Shown here: positions 8,113 to 15,524 of the stretch, in pieces
Layout of the letters: the number at the start of each line of letters is the position of its first letter
How positions within the stretch are numbered: the stretch's first letter is position 1
DNA from: an uncultured Bacteroidota bacterium
Lineage (GTDB): Bacteria > Bacteroidota > Bacteroidia > Bacteroidales > UBA12077
Direction: 5' to 3'
DNA: 64,000 bases
Assembly: GCA_913055635.1 (NCBI GenBank)
Contig: CAJXLK010000019.1
Span: 1 to 64,000, forward strand
Notes under the pieces: generated by a model
The model's input: the letters and a program-made list of their open reading frames with translations, nothing else
What the model was told of the DNA's origin: nothing
Database searches by the model: none
Position numbers and translations under genes: made by a program

Positions 8113-8951
8113 TCATTGTCGCAGACAGCGGATCGACCAAAACCGAGTGGGCATTGATCAACCGTGGGCAAACCCGCCAGGTTCGCACCCCGGGTTTGAA
8201 TCCATTCTTCAACGGGCCCCGCCTGATCGAAGAAACCGTGGCCGGGCACCGCCTGCTTGCAGAAAGCCGACATACCGCAAAACAAATCCATTTCTACGGA
8301 GCAGGCTGTGGCCACAAGGAAAATATCGAGGCCATGGGTTCAGCCCTGCAACAGGCCTTTCCCCAGGCCCAGGTACACGTTCATTCGGATCTGCTGGGAG
8401 CCGCCCGGGGTCTCTTCCTCGAAGAAAAAGGCATTGCCGGTATCCTGGGCACCGGCTCCAACTCAGGCTTCTACAACGGCCACCGCATCACCCAAACCAC
8501 CCCTACCCTGGGGTATATCCTCGGCGACGAAGGCAGCGGCAACCACCTGGGCAAAATGCTCCTGAAAGCTTATTTCCACCATGAGCTGCCACAGGCATTG
8601 ACCAACCAGTTCAACCAACAATACCCGGATTCTTCCCGCTCCCTCCTCTATGAACTCTACCACCACCCTTACCCCAACCGCTTTTTGGCCGAATTCACCC
8701 CCTTCATTCAAACCCACCAGCAAAACCCCTACCTGCAAAACCTCCTTCAAAAGGCTTTTGAAGCCTACCTCCTATTGCTGCAAAACCACTACCCCAAAGC
8801 CCTGCTCAATAACATCCGCCTGACAGGTTCCGTGGCCTGGGCTTTCCAGGAAAAACTGAAAGCAACAGCCCGCCAAATGGAAATGCAGATCGACCGGGTG
8901 GTGGCTTCCCCGATGGAAGGCCTTCTCCAATATCACCACCTCCACCAATGA
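8109..8951 (+). CDS. BadF/BadG-type ATPase, N-acetylglucosamine kinase-like
   Basis: A 280-residue ASKHA-fold protein. IIVADSGSTKTEWALI at the start is the phosphate-1 loop with its catalytic Asp, and GILGTGSNSGFYNG (about residues 114-127) with LGDEGSGNHLGKMLL form the phosphate-2 and sugar-binding regions. This pattern is that of the BadF/BcrA family proteins annotated as GlcNAc kinases, common in Bacteroidota. Overlap with the binding-protein gene (ATGA) points to a two-gene operon, perhaps for recycling of amino sugars or cell-wall fragments. The precise substrate is not shown. Confidence 0.85.
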   Translation: MIIVADSGSTKTEWALINRGQTRQVRTPGLNPFFNGPRLIEETVAGHRLLAESRHTAKQIHFYGAGCGHKENIEAMGSALQQAFPQAQVHVHSDLLGAARGLFLEEKGIAGILGTGSNSGFYNGHRITQTTPTLGYILGDEGSGNHLGKMLLKAYFHHELPQALTNQFNQQYPDSSRSLLYELYHHPYPNRFLAEFTPFIQTHQQNPYLQNLLQKAFEAYLLLLQNHYPKALLNNIRLTGSVAWAFQEKLKATARQMEMQIDRVVASPMEGLLQYHHLHQ

Positions 8952-9053
8952 ACACCCTCCAAAACATTAAACAACCAAGGCCTTAAAGATAAATCCATCC
9001 TGTTCCACCTCTTTTGGCAGGTACAATATTTTTTATTATTGCATGAAAATCAT

Positions 9054-9061
9054 TATATTTG
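9054..9061 (+). promoter_or_regulatory. -7 promoter element TATATTTG
   Basis: A perfect TAnnTTTG match 28 bases before the ATG at 9090. It lies inside the longer open frame that starts at a TTG at 9039, which argues for the downstream ATG as the true start of the LytTR gene. Confidence 0.5.
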
Positions 9062-9089
9062 GGGGCTTCTTAAAGAAAAATCCCCGCCA

Positions 9090-9854
9090 ATGATATGGAC
9101 CAGTGTCATTATTGATGACGAACGCAAGTCCCGGGAAACCCTTCAAAAAATCATTGAAAAATATTTCAGTGACCAGATTAGCATCGTCTATCTCGCGGAG
9201 AACGTACAAGAAGGCGTTACAGCCATCAACAAATACAGCCCCCGGCTCGTGTTCCTCGACATCGAAATGCCCGGGGAGAACGGCTTCAAGCTGTTTGATT
9301 ATTTCAATTACTACAACTTCGAAGTCATCTTCACCACCGCCTATAAACAATATGCCATTGACGCCATTAAATATTCGGCCCTGGATTACTTGCTGAAACC
9401 CATCAATTATATTGATCTGAAGGAAGTCCTGAAAAGGCTTGAAGAAAAAAAGGAAAGACTGACCCCCAACACCCAGATTGAGACCTTTCTGGCCAATATG
9501 AATGCCAATTCAGCAGAATTCAATAAGATAGCCCTTCCCACGATGGACGGCTATGAACTGGAGCGGGTCAACAACATTGTTTACTGCCAGGCCGAAGAAA
9601 ATTACACGAAGATCGTCACCAATCGGGATGAAGTGATCATGGTGGCCAAGACCCTGAAAAACATTGAAAACCTATTGCCCGAAAAGATGTTTTTCCGCAT
9701 CCATAAATCCTACCTGGTCAACCTGAATTACATCAAATCCTACAGCAAAGTCCAGGGCTACAAGATCACCCTGGAGAACGGGGTGAAGCTGGATGTGGCA
9801 ACCCGCCGCAACGATGAATTTGTCCGGGCCCTGACCCGCAAGAATGGCTCATAG
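9090..9854 (+). CDS. LytTR-family response regulator
   Basis: Receiver domain at about residues 3-120: VIIDDERKS holds the acidic pair, VFLDIEMPGENG the phosphoacceptor Asp, then FTTAYKQYAIDAIKYSALDYLLKPI. A LytTR DNA-binding domain follows at about 150-250, with VYCQAEENYTKI and FFRIHKSYLVNLNYI. Such proteins usually answer a LytS/YehU-type histidine kinase. None is adjacent, so this is an orphan regulator. I chose the ATG at 9090 because the -7 element lies just upstream. The gene is monocistronic, followed by a good terminator. Confidence 0.93.
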   Translation: MIWTSVIIDDERKSRETLQKIIEKYFSDQISIVYLAENVQEGVTAINKYSPRLVFLDIEMPGENGFKLFDYFNYYNFEVIFTTAYKQYAIDAIKYSALDYLLKPINYIDLKEVLKRLEEKKERLTPNTQIETFLANMNANSAEFNKIALPTMDGYELERVNNIVYCQAEENYTKIVTNRDEVIMVAKTLKNIENLLPEKMFFRIHKSYLVNLNYIKSYSKVQGYKITLENGVKLDVATRRNDEFVRALTRKNGS

Positions 9855-9895
9855 CAACCGGGATCAGACGGAGTTCAACCGCCAACACGCCCAAT

Positions 9896-9930
9896 AAACG
9901 GCCTTCTTCCGTTTTGCCGGCCGTTTTTTT
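9896..9930 (+). terminator. Rho-independent terminator after the LytTR gene
   Basis: Perfect 8-bp arms AAACGGCC (9896-9903) and GGCCGTTT (9919-9926) are followed by a T run to 9930. It sits 42 bases after the stop codon. Confidence 0.8.
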
Positions 9931-9988
9931 GCAAATACCGGTTTTGCCAGGGGCTGCTAAAAGGTGGCCTTATTGAAGAGCCCCCGGG

Positions 9989-10026
9989 GAAGAAAAAACC
10001 CCGGAGTTATGAAAATCTCCGGGGTT
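9989..10026 (-). terminator. Terminator of the cytidylate-kinase-like gene
   Basis: Perfect 10-bp arms (AACCCCGGAG at 9997-10006 and CTCCGGGGTT at 10017-10026). Read on the minus strand the hairpin follows the stop codon at 10046 by about 20 bases and runs into TTTTTTCTTC. Confidence 0.8.
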
Positions 10027-10045
10027 AATGAACCATTGCCGGGGT

Positions 10046-10741
10046 TCAGATCACTTTTTTGAGCTTCAGGACATGAATGATGATCTGGACCATTTCATCA
10101 AAAGAAAAGTCTTTGGCATTGAGCACCATATTATAATGGGTGTCATCCACCGCTTCTCCGGCTATTTCATTGCGCAGTTGCGTTCTTTTCTTGTCAATAT
10201 CGAGGACATACTCGCGGGCCTTCTTTTCATCAAGGTTGAAGCGTTTGGCGATGACCTGGGTGCGCCAGGGAAGCGGGGCAATCAGGCGCAAATGAAGGGA
10301 GCGCGGGATGTCCTTGGTAATGATCGAACCGCAACGACCCAGAATGACCGAATTGCCTTCCACCCCAATGTTATGGATCACTTTCTTGATGGTGTTTTTG
10401 ATCTTCCGGTCGCTTTTGTAATATTTACTGGATAAGGCCCCGAGGATTTCATCAATGGCACTTTTCCGTTCATATTTAAAAACGTATTCAATCTGGGAGG
10501 GATGAAGTTCTAATTCACGGGCTGAATGCTCGAGAATTTCCTTGCTGATGACCTTCCAGTTATTGCCTTTATCAGGCACATAACCTTGCTCAGTGAGCTG
10601 TTCGACCAGTTTATCGGCCAAAAACTTACCGGAGCATCCAAATTGTCTGGAGATGGTAATCACCGGGCCGGGCTGGCCAAAATCCTTGTCTTGTTTTTTA
10701 TCCCGATGGCGTTCTTCGAGATATTTTTGGAGTATATTCAT
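10046..10741 (-). CDS. Cytidylate-kinase-like protein
   Basis: A 231-residue P-loop protein of the Cytidylate_kin2 family. VITISRQFGCSGKFLADKL at about 27-45 carries the variant nucleotide-binding loop of this group, and the middle region NSVILGRCGSIITKD with LRLIAPLPWR matches the lid/substrate part. Bacteroidota keep several such proteins beside the genuine Cmk; their substrates are mostly unproven. It is monocistronic with its own terminator. An alternative role in nucleotide salvage is possible but unsupported here. Confidence 0.85.
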   Translation of the reverse strand: MNILQKYLEERHRDKKQDKDFGQPGPVITISRQFGCSGKFLADKLVEQLTEQGYVPDKGNNWKVISKEILEHSARELELHPSQIEYVFKYERKSAIDEILGALSSKYYKSDRKIKNTIKKVIHNIGVEGNSVILGRCGSIITKDIPRSLHLRLIAPLPWRTQVIAKRFNLDEKKAREYVLDIDKKRTQLRNEIAGEAVDDTHYNMVLNAKDFSFDEMVQIIIHVLKLKKVI

Positions 10742-11075
10742 AACTGATGGGATTTACAGGATGCAAACGCTACAATTTAAGAAATTTTACCCCGCTAAAC
10801 AACCCCAGTAATGAACCGGGGACAAATAATCAGGGGCGATCAGTAGCTGGAAGCGGCGACCGGTGCTGAGGAGGAAGCGGCAATCACCACCGAGCAAACC
10901 TCGCGCAGGGGGAGATGGAGGCCATGGCCCAGGTGATAATCGCGGGTAAGCGAGCGGATTTTTTTGCGGGCGCGGCGGTAATTTTATCCGAACCCCGCTT
11001 AGCGGGGGGTGAATTTGACCCCGCTAAGCGGGGGGGGCTTACAGAAGGGCCTTGCCGGCGGGGTACCGCTGGGGG
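10742..11075. other. Gene-free stretch between the cytidylate-kinase-like gene and dinB
   Basis: These 334 bases hold two copies of the 15-bp palindrome (10993-11033). They also hold a minus-strand open stretch (10840-10983, 47 codons) whose translation, starting YRRARKKIRSLTRDYHLGHG, reads like protein but has no start codon and no family I know. It ends in a run of small residues and a stop at 10840. It may be the tail of a gene broken next to the palindromes, or chance in GC-rich DNA. Confidence 0.35.
10993..11033. repeat. Two copies of the 15-bp palindrome CCCCGCT(T/A)AGCGGGG
   Basis: Copies at 10993-11007 (TT centre half) and 11019-11033 (AA centre half), 26 bases apart and joined by a GAATTTGA-type spacer. 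The same palindrome recurs at 48.4 and 60.1 kb. It lies just after the dinB stop on the minus strand. Confidence 0.85.
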
Positions 11076-12239
11076 TTACCGCAGGGGGTTGCCGTATCCG
11101 GCAGCTCTTCCGATGGCCCGGGCCCCGTAGCGTTGTTTTATGGCATCCAGGCTGTGGTAGAGGTTGATCAACTCGCGGGTATCCTCAAACATGTTGAGTT
11201 GCTGGCTGCCGTGGACCAGGCCGCTCAGGCGCACGCCCAACAGCCGCACGAGCATGCGCCGGGAATAGAGTTTTCGGAAAAGTTCGCGGGTGGTAGCCAT
11301 CAGGTGGTGATCAAAGGCGGTATAAGCGATGCGTTTCTGGAGGGTATGGGTATCGTAATTGGCATAGCGCAGCTTCACGGTAACGCAGGAGGTCAGTTTG
11401 CGCTGCTGTCGCAGCTGATGGGCCAATTGTTCGACCATGGCCACCAGCAGGGCATCCATGGCCTGCACATCGGTGGTGTCGCGCTGAAAGGTGCGTTCAG
11501 TGCCTATGGATTTGGCCCGCGAATAAGGCTCTACCGGGGTAGGGTCTATGCCCTGGGCCTTCTTCCACAGAGCCACCCCGTTTTTGCCCAGCACATGTTC
11601 AAGCATCTCGACCGGCACCTGGCTGAGGGTCTGGATGCGGCTTACCCCCATCGAACGCAACAAACGGTAGGTCTTGTCCCCTACCATCGGAATCTTACGG
11701 ATAGACAGGGGCCAGAGAAAAGGCTTTACCCGCGAAGGCGGCACATAAAGAGCCCCATCGGGCTTGGCCTCGCCCGTGGCAATCTTCGAGACCGTCTTGT
11801 TCAATGACAGGCCAAAGGAAATCGGCAACCCCGTGTGCCGCACAATCTGCCGCTTGAGCTCCCGCGACCACCGGAAAGTACCAAAAAATCGCTCCAACCC
11901 CGTGAGATCCAAAAAATGCTCATCAATAGATGCCTTCTCGTAGACAGGGGCCCATTCATCAATGATATCGGTCACCATATCCGAATAACGGCTGTACAAA
12001 TCCATATCCCCCCGGATAACTACCGCATCACCACATAACTGCCGCGCCATACGCATGGGCATGGCCGAATGAACCCCAAACCGCCGGGCTTCATAACTGC
12101 AACTGGCCACTACCCCACGGTCTGAAAGCCCCCCGATGATCACCGGCTTGCCCTCCAACTTGCGGTTGTGCAACCGCTCGACCGAAACAAAAAACGAATC
12201 CAGATCCAGATGGACGATGTTGCGCTCTTCACTCTTCAT
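11076..12239 (-). CDS. dinB: Y-family DNA polymerase IV
   Basis: Translesion polymerase. The N-terminus IVHLDLDSFFVSVE holds the first metal-binding Asp residues, and SIDEHFLDLTG (about residues 103-113) holds the catalytic Asp-Glu pair. The thumb and little-finger domains follow and the total of 387 residues is normal. The start is the ATG at 12239 (MKSEERN); a TTG four codons upstream is unlikely. It is divergent from a LexA-like S24 repressor, and a perfect operator-like palindrome sits about 44 bases upstream. This suggests DNA-damage control of dinB by the neighbouring repressor, which is inference from layout. Confidence 0.95.
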   Translation of the reverse strand: MKSEERNIVHLDLDSFFVSVERLHNRKLEGKPVIIGGLSDRGVVASCSYEARRFGVHSAMPMRMARQLCGDAVVIRGDMDLYSRYSDMVTDIIDEWAPVYEKASIDEHFLDLTGLERFFGTFRWSRELKRQIVRHTGLPISFGLSLNKTVSKIATGEAKPDGALYVPPSRVKPFLWPLSIRKIPMVGDKTYRLLRSMGVSRIQTLSQVPVEMLEHVLGKNGVALWKKAQGIDPTPVEPYSRAKSIGTERTFQRDTTDVQAMDALLVAMVEQLAHQLRQQRKLTSCVTVKLRYANYDTHTLQKRIAYTAFDHHLMATTRELFRKLYSRRMLVRLLGVRLSGLVHGSQQLNMFEDTRELINLYHSLDAIKQRYGARAIGRAAGYGNPLR

Positions 12240-12282
12240 TTTATGGCTCAAGCATTTGGTATGATGGAAAAATTGTTATATG

Positions 12283-12303
12283 TTTGATTAGATTTTAATC
12301 AAA
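12283..12303. promoter_or_regulatory. Operator-like palindrome in the dinB/repressor intergenic region
   Basis: Perfect 8-bp arms TTTGATTA (12283-12290) and TAATCAAA (12296-12303) around a 5-bp spacer. It lies between divergent dinB and the S24 repressor gene. A weaker TGATTATCA half-match sits directly before the repressor ATG (12377-12385). It is the natural candidate for binding by that repressor. Confidence 0.6.
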
Positions 12304-12385
12304 ATCAAGACAATAATTTAATCATTCCCGTCCAAAAAAACAAGGCCATGCCCCCTTTTTTTAGAAAATTAAAACACTGATTATC

Positions 12386-13180
12386 ATGAACTTTAGCAAA
12401 AACATCCGCCTCCTCCGAAAACGCAAAAGAAAAACCCAGGACGATGTAGCCCGGGCCTTGAACATCAAACGATCAACCTTAAGCGGGTATGAAAATGAAG
12501 TGGCACAACCGGGCATCCAGGCTTTGATAGCCTTTTCCGATTATTTCCAGGTTGCCGTCGACAGCCTGATCAAAACCGATCTTAGTGAACTCAACGAACG
12601 GCAATTGTCACAGCTCGAAAACGGATATGATGTGTACCTCAAAGGAAGTCAGTTAAGGGTTTTGGCCACCACGGTTGATCAGAACAACGAGGAAAACATT
12701 GAACTGGTTCCCGAAAAAGCCCAGGCCGGCTATCAAAGGGGATTTGCCGACCCCGAATTCATCCGGGAATTGCCGGTCTTCAAATTGCCCTTCTTGTCGG
12801 AGCAAAAAAAATACCGTACTTTTCAGATCAATGGCGATTCGATGCACCCGATTCCCGACGGGGCATGGATTACGGGAGAATTTGTCATGGACTGGCTTGC
12901 CTTAAATCACGGTACCCCCTGCATCATCTTAACCCTGAATGAAGGCATCGTTTTCAAAATCATCGAAAACCACCTGAAGGAGTACAAAAAACTAACCCTC
13001 CACTCACTGAACCCCCTGTATGATCCTTACGATTTGCCGGGAGATCAGATCAAGGAAATCTGGAAATTCACCCATTACATCAGTCAGCAAATGCCTGAGC
13101 CCGCAGTTCCCAGGGAAAATATCCTTGAGCGCATCAACAGCCTCCAGCAGGAGGTGGCCAAACTAAAGGGCCATTCCTGA
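12386..13180 (+). CDS. XRE-HTH repressor with S24 (LexA/CI-like) self-cleaving domain
   Basis: A 264-residue repressor. An XRE helix-turn-helix spans residues 5-60 (RKTQDDVARALNIKRSTLSGYE). A peptidase S24 domain follows, with the self-cleavage site Ala114-Gly115 (KAQAGY), the nucleophile Ser152 in GDSMHP and the base Lys191 in VFKIIE. In family members, RecA filaments trigger cleavage between the Ala and Gly and derepress target genes. The divergent dinB and the palindrome between them suggest that it controls both. All catalytic residues are present, so it should be functional. A short C-terminal coiled-coil-like tail ends the protein. Confidence 0.92.
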   Translation: MNFSKNIRLLRKRKRKTQDDVARALNIKRSTLSGYENEVAQPGIQALIAFSDYFQVAVDSLIKTDLSELNERQLSQLENGYDVYLKGSQLRVLATTVDQNNEENIELVPEKAQAGYQRGFADPEFIRELPVFKLPFLSEQKKYRTFQINGDSMHPIPDGAWITGEFVMDWLALNHGTPCIILTLNEGIVFKIIENHLKEYKKLTLHSLNPLYDPYDLPGDQIKEIWKFTHYISQQMPEPAVPRENILERINSLQQEVAKLKGHS

Positions 13181-13202
13181 GGCAGGAACCAAGAGGTGAT
13201 CT

Positions 13203-13219
13203 GCCTCGGGAGCCGAGGC
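13203..13219. other. Hairpin after the S24 repressor gene
   Basis: Perfect arms GCCTCGG (13203-13209) and CCGAGGC (13213-13219). The left arm can alternatively pair with GAGGCAG at 13179-13185, which overlaps the stop codon. No T run follows, so it is not a standard terminator. Function unknown. Confidence 0.4.
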
Positions 13220-13302
13220 AAAGGCAAGTGTGATGTTAAGCTAAAACATAAGCGAAAGGAAGTCAAAGCTAAGACAAAAACACGAGCCAAAACTGATGGA
13301 AC

Positions 13303-14010
13303 CTATACATTTTTGATCTCTCCCCCACCAAACAACACCACCCCTTTGATCACCAACACGCCTTCTTCCTGATTGGACTGGCTCTCCACCACCGATCGCT
13401 TATCGGTAAATCCCCCCAATATAGAAGTGACTTCCACCTTCACATTCCAATCGCGGGGGACAATCAGTGTTGAACCGCCAAACAGGGAAAATACATCCAG
13501 ATAATTATCGCCCGGGGCAAGATGGGCACTGATCATATTGATTTGAGAGCCCCCGAGGATGGAGGTGATCTGCCCGCCCTTGAATGCCCCGGAGGTGATT
13601 TTGCGTTCACTGCCACCCAAAATGGCCACCTCATCAATGTAATCAGCACTCGAACCGCTGGTCTGCACCCCACGTTTGCGGCGCACTCCCCCAAGCGAAC
13701 GCACCAATATCAACAGACCGATCCCGATAAAAACCACCGGCCAGAATATTTCCCGCAAGGAATAGGAAAAAAGGGTGAACCGCTGCAGCAGAAAAACACC
13801 CCCGATAATTAATAAAACCCAGCCCGAAGTACTGGAGGGACGATTGGAAAGGAAAATAACACCCAATACAACCAGAATCATCGGCCAACTGAACAAATGA
13901 TCGGCCCATGCTTCCGGTAAAACATCTAAACTTCTTGCAATCAGGAATATTCCGATCAAAACCAGGATAATTCCCAGGATGGTTCTGCCTTGAAAAATTT
14001 TGCGCGCCAT
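13303..14010 (-). CDS. LiaF-like membrane protein (DUF5668 plus LiaF C-terminal-type domain)
   Basis: A 235-residue protein with four hydrophobic segments in the first 105 residues (ILGIILVLIGIFLIARSL, then FSWPMILVVLGVIFL, WVLLIIGGVFLL and FWPVVFIGIGLLILV). A soluble beta-rich C-terminal half is built on repeats such as ILGGSERKI, SILGGSQI, LFGGSTL and ILGGFTD. This is the arrangement of LiaF/YvqF-type proteins, which in Firmicutes modulate a cell-envelope stress kinase; in Bacteroidota the role is not settled. No kinase or regulator lies next to it. It is in the same direction as the bat operon but about 290 bases downstream of it. Confidence 0.8.
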   Translation of the reverse strand: MARKIFQGRTILGIILVLIGIFLIARSLDVLPEAWADHLFSWPMILVVLGVIFLSNRPSSTSGWVLLIIGGVFLLQRFTLFSYSLREIFWPVVFIGIGLLILVRSLGGVRRKRGVQTSGSSADYIDEVAILGGSERKITSGAFKGGQITSILGGSQINMISAHLAPGDNYLDVFSLFGGSTLIVPRDWNVKVEVTSILGGFTDKRSVVESQSNQEEGVLVIKGVVLFGGGEIKNV

Positions 14011-14299
14011 AATGGTCCTTTTAAAAATTTGTCCGGGTTTATAAAGATAGCATTTTTTCTAATAAAATGCATATCAACCAGATAAAAAAACAGGGGGGAC
14101 GAACAAGATTTCACAAAACTCTTAGAAGGCGCACATAAAGTCACGGGACTCGTAAAAAAACCTCCCAGGGATCATCAATCAGAGGTATACAGAGGGCTCA
14201 TTTCAAGGGGCCAGGGCGGTGGGATGAAACGGATCCATCGCCATCTTCGGTGACCGGGTCTTTTTCCGGGGCAGGTTGCTTTATTTGGGGAAAGGCTGT

Positions 14300-14749
14300 C
14301 TAATCGTCTATATCCAGGTCGGTATAGATTTTCAGCCGGGAAGGCCGTTCAAAAAAGAGGAATAAGACCCCGGCCAAAAGCAGGACCAAAATCATCGGAT
14401 CGCCGGATAAGGCGAACACCAGCAGGGTTAATAAGCAAAGGGCTACTATTACGGCTGTTTTGATGTAAAACTGTCGCTGATAGGCAGTAATTTTGAGCAA
14501 TGGCTCCCGATCGCGGGGTATCTCATACAATTTGCGTTTAAAATGGCTGAGCATCAACGGGATGATTGACAAAAACAGGATAATCAGCACCGATTTGCTG
14601 ATCAGGGCAGCTTTTTGAGTGAAGTTCGGCAAACCGGGAAAAAGAAAATGCAACAGCAGCACCCCGGCGCTAAGGGTGAGCAGCCCAAACATGATGGTTT
14701 GATAGCGTTTGCGGAGGGCATGAATTTTTTGCTCAAAAAGCTCTGCCAT
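14300..14749 (-). CDS. Small membrane protein at the 3' end of the bat operon
   Basis: A 149-residue protein I do not recognise. After a basic start (LRKRYQT) it shows four membrane segments, at about residues 19-38, 48-66, 95-110 and 115-130, and a short acidic tail (YTDLDIDD). It begins six bases after batE and reads in the same direction, so it is almost certainly the last gene of the bat operon. It may assist Bat complex assembly in the membrane, but nothing in the sequence shows this. Confidence 0.75.
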   Translation of the reverse strand: MAELFEQKIHALRKRYQTIMFGLLTLSAGVLLLHFLFPGLPNFTQKAALISKSVLIILFLSIIPLMLSHFKRKLYEIPRDREPLLKITAYQRQFYIKTAVIVALCLLTLLVFALSGDPMILVLLLAGVLFLFFERPSRLKIYTDLDIDD

Positions 14750-14755
14750 AAAACT

Positions 14756-15523
14756 TTATATAGGTTCAACGCTTTGACGTTTCAGCCATCCCTGGCTGCC
14801 GTCGGTCAGTTCAATCTCATACCATTCACTGACGCGATCTTCAATGTAGACTTTGGTTCCTTCGTGAATGACGAACAATTCCGTGCCACTTTCATCGGGC
14901 GAACTGCGTACGGTAACTTTGGCATCGAAAACGATGGCCTCTTGTGAGCGGACGATATCCTGTTTCTGCTGCAGGGAAAAGGCGAAGGATGAGACGGCAA
15001 TGGCCAGGGTCAGTATGCTGCTCCAGAACGCCCCTTTCTTAAGGGCGAGCCTTCCCGCATAGAGATAGAGGGAAAAGAGCAGGAGAAAAGCCAGAAAGGT
15101 GGCCATACTGATATAGGCCCATTGATCGGAAGAGAACAGGTTAATGAATTGGCGAAACCAGCGGGTAAGGAAAAATTCGGGGATTTTTTCGATGCGGTCG
15201 GTTATTTGCTGGCGGGCCAACTTCAGGTTATGGCGTATATCCTCATTGCCGGGATCGCGCAGGCGGGCCCGTTCATAATTCAAGATGGCCGGAGCCAGCT
15301 GATTGGATTTGTAGTAGGCATTGGCCAGGTTGTAGTAGATGCCGGGGGCTTCCTTACCGGCGGCCAGCACCTGGCTGTAAAGTTCGATGGCCTGATGATA
15401 GTGTCCGTTCTGGTATTGTTGGTTGGCCGAATCGACCAGGGGGTGGACCTGCCGGGCCCCGGCCTGCAGACTCATCAAAACACCCACCATAAGGAACACA
15501 AGCACGTATCGTTTTGTCATCAT
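14756..15523 (-). CDS. batE: BatE: TPR plus SH3-like protein
   Basis: A 256-residue envelope protein. It has a signal peptide (MMTKRYVLVFLMVGVLMSL), two to three tetratricopeptide repeats (GHYHQAIELYSQ and APGIYYNLANAYYKSNQLAPAI), two membrane helices at about 135-155 and 162-182, and a C-terminal bacterial SH3 domain ending GWLKRQSVEPI. This order is that of BatE in Bacteroidota aerotolerance operons. I chose the ATG at 15523, one base after the batD stop; a longer open frame upstream overlaps batD and is unlikely. Confidence 0.85.
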   Translation of the reverse strand: MMTKRYVLVFLMVGVLMSLQAGARQVHPLVDSANQQYQNGHYHQAIELYSQVLAAGKEAPGIYYNLANAYYKSNQLAPAILNYERARLRDPGNEDIRHNLKLARQQITDRIEKIPEFFLTRWFRQFINLFSSDQWAYISMATFLAFLLLFSLYLYAGRLALKKGAFWSSILTLAIAVSSFAFSLQQKQDIVRSQEAIVFDAKVTVRSSPDESGTELFVIHEGTKVYIEDRVSEWYEIELTDGSQGWLKRQSVEPI

Positions 15524-15524
15524 C

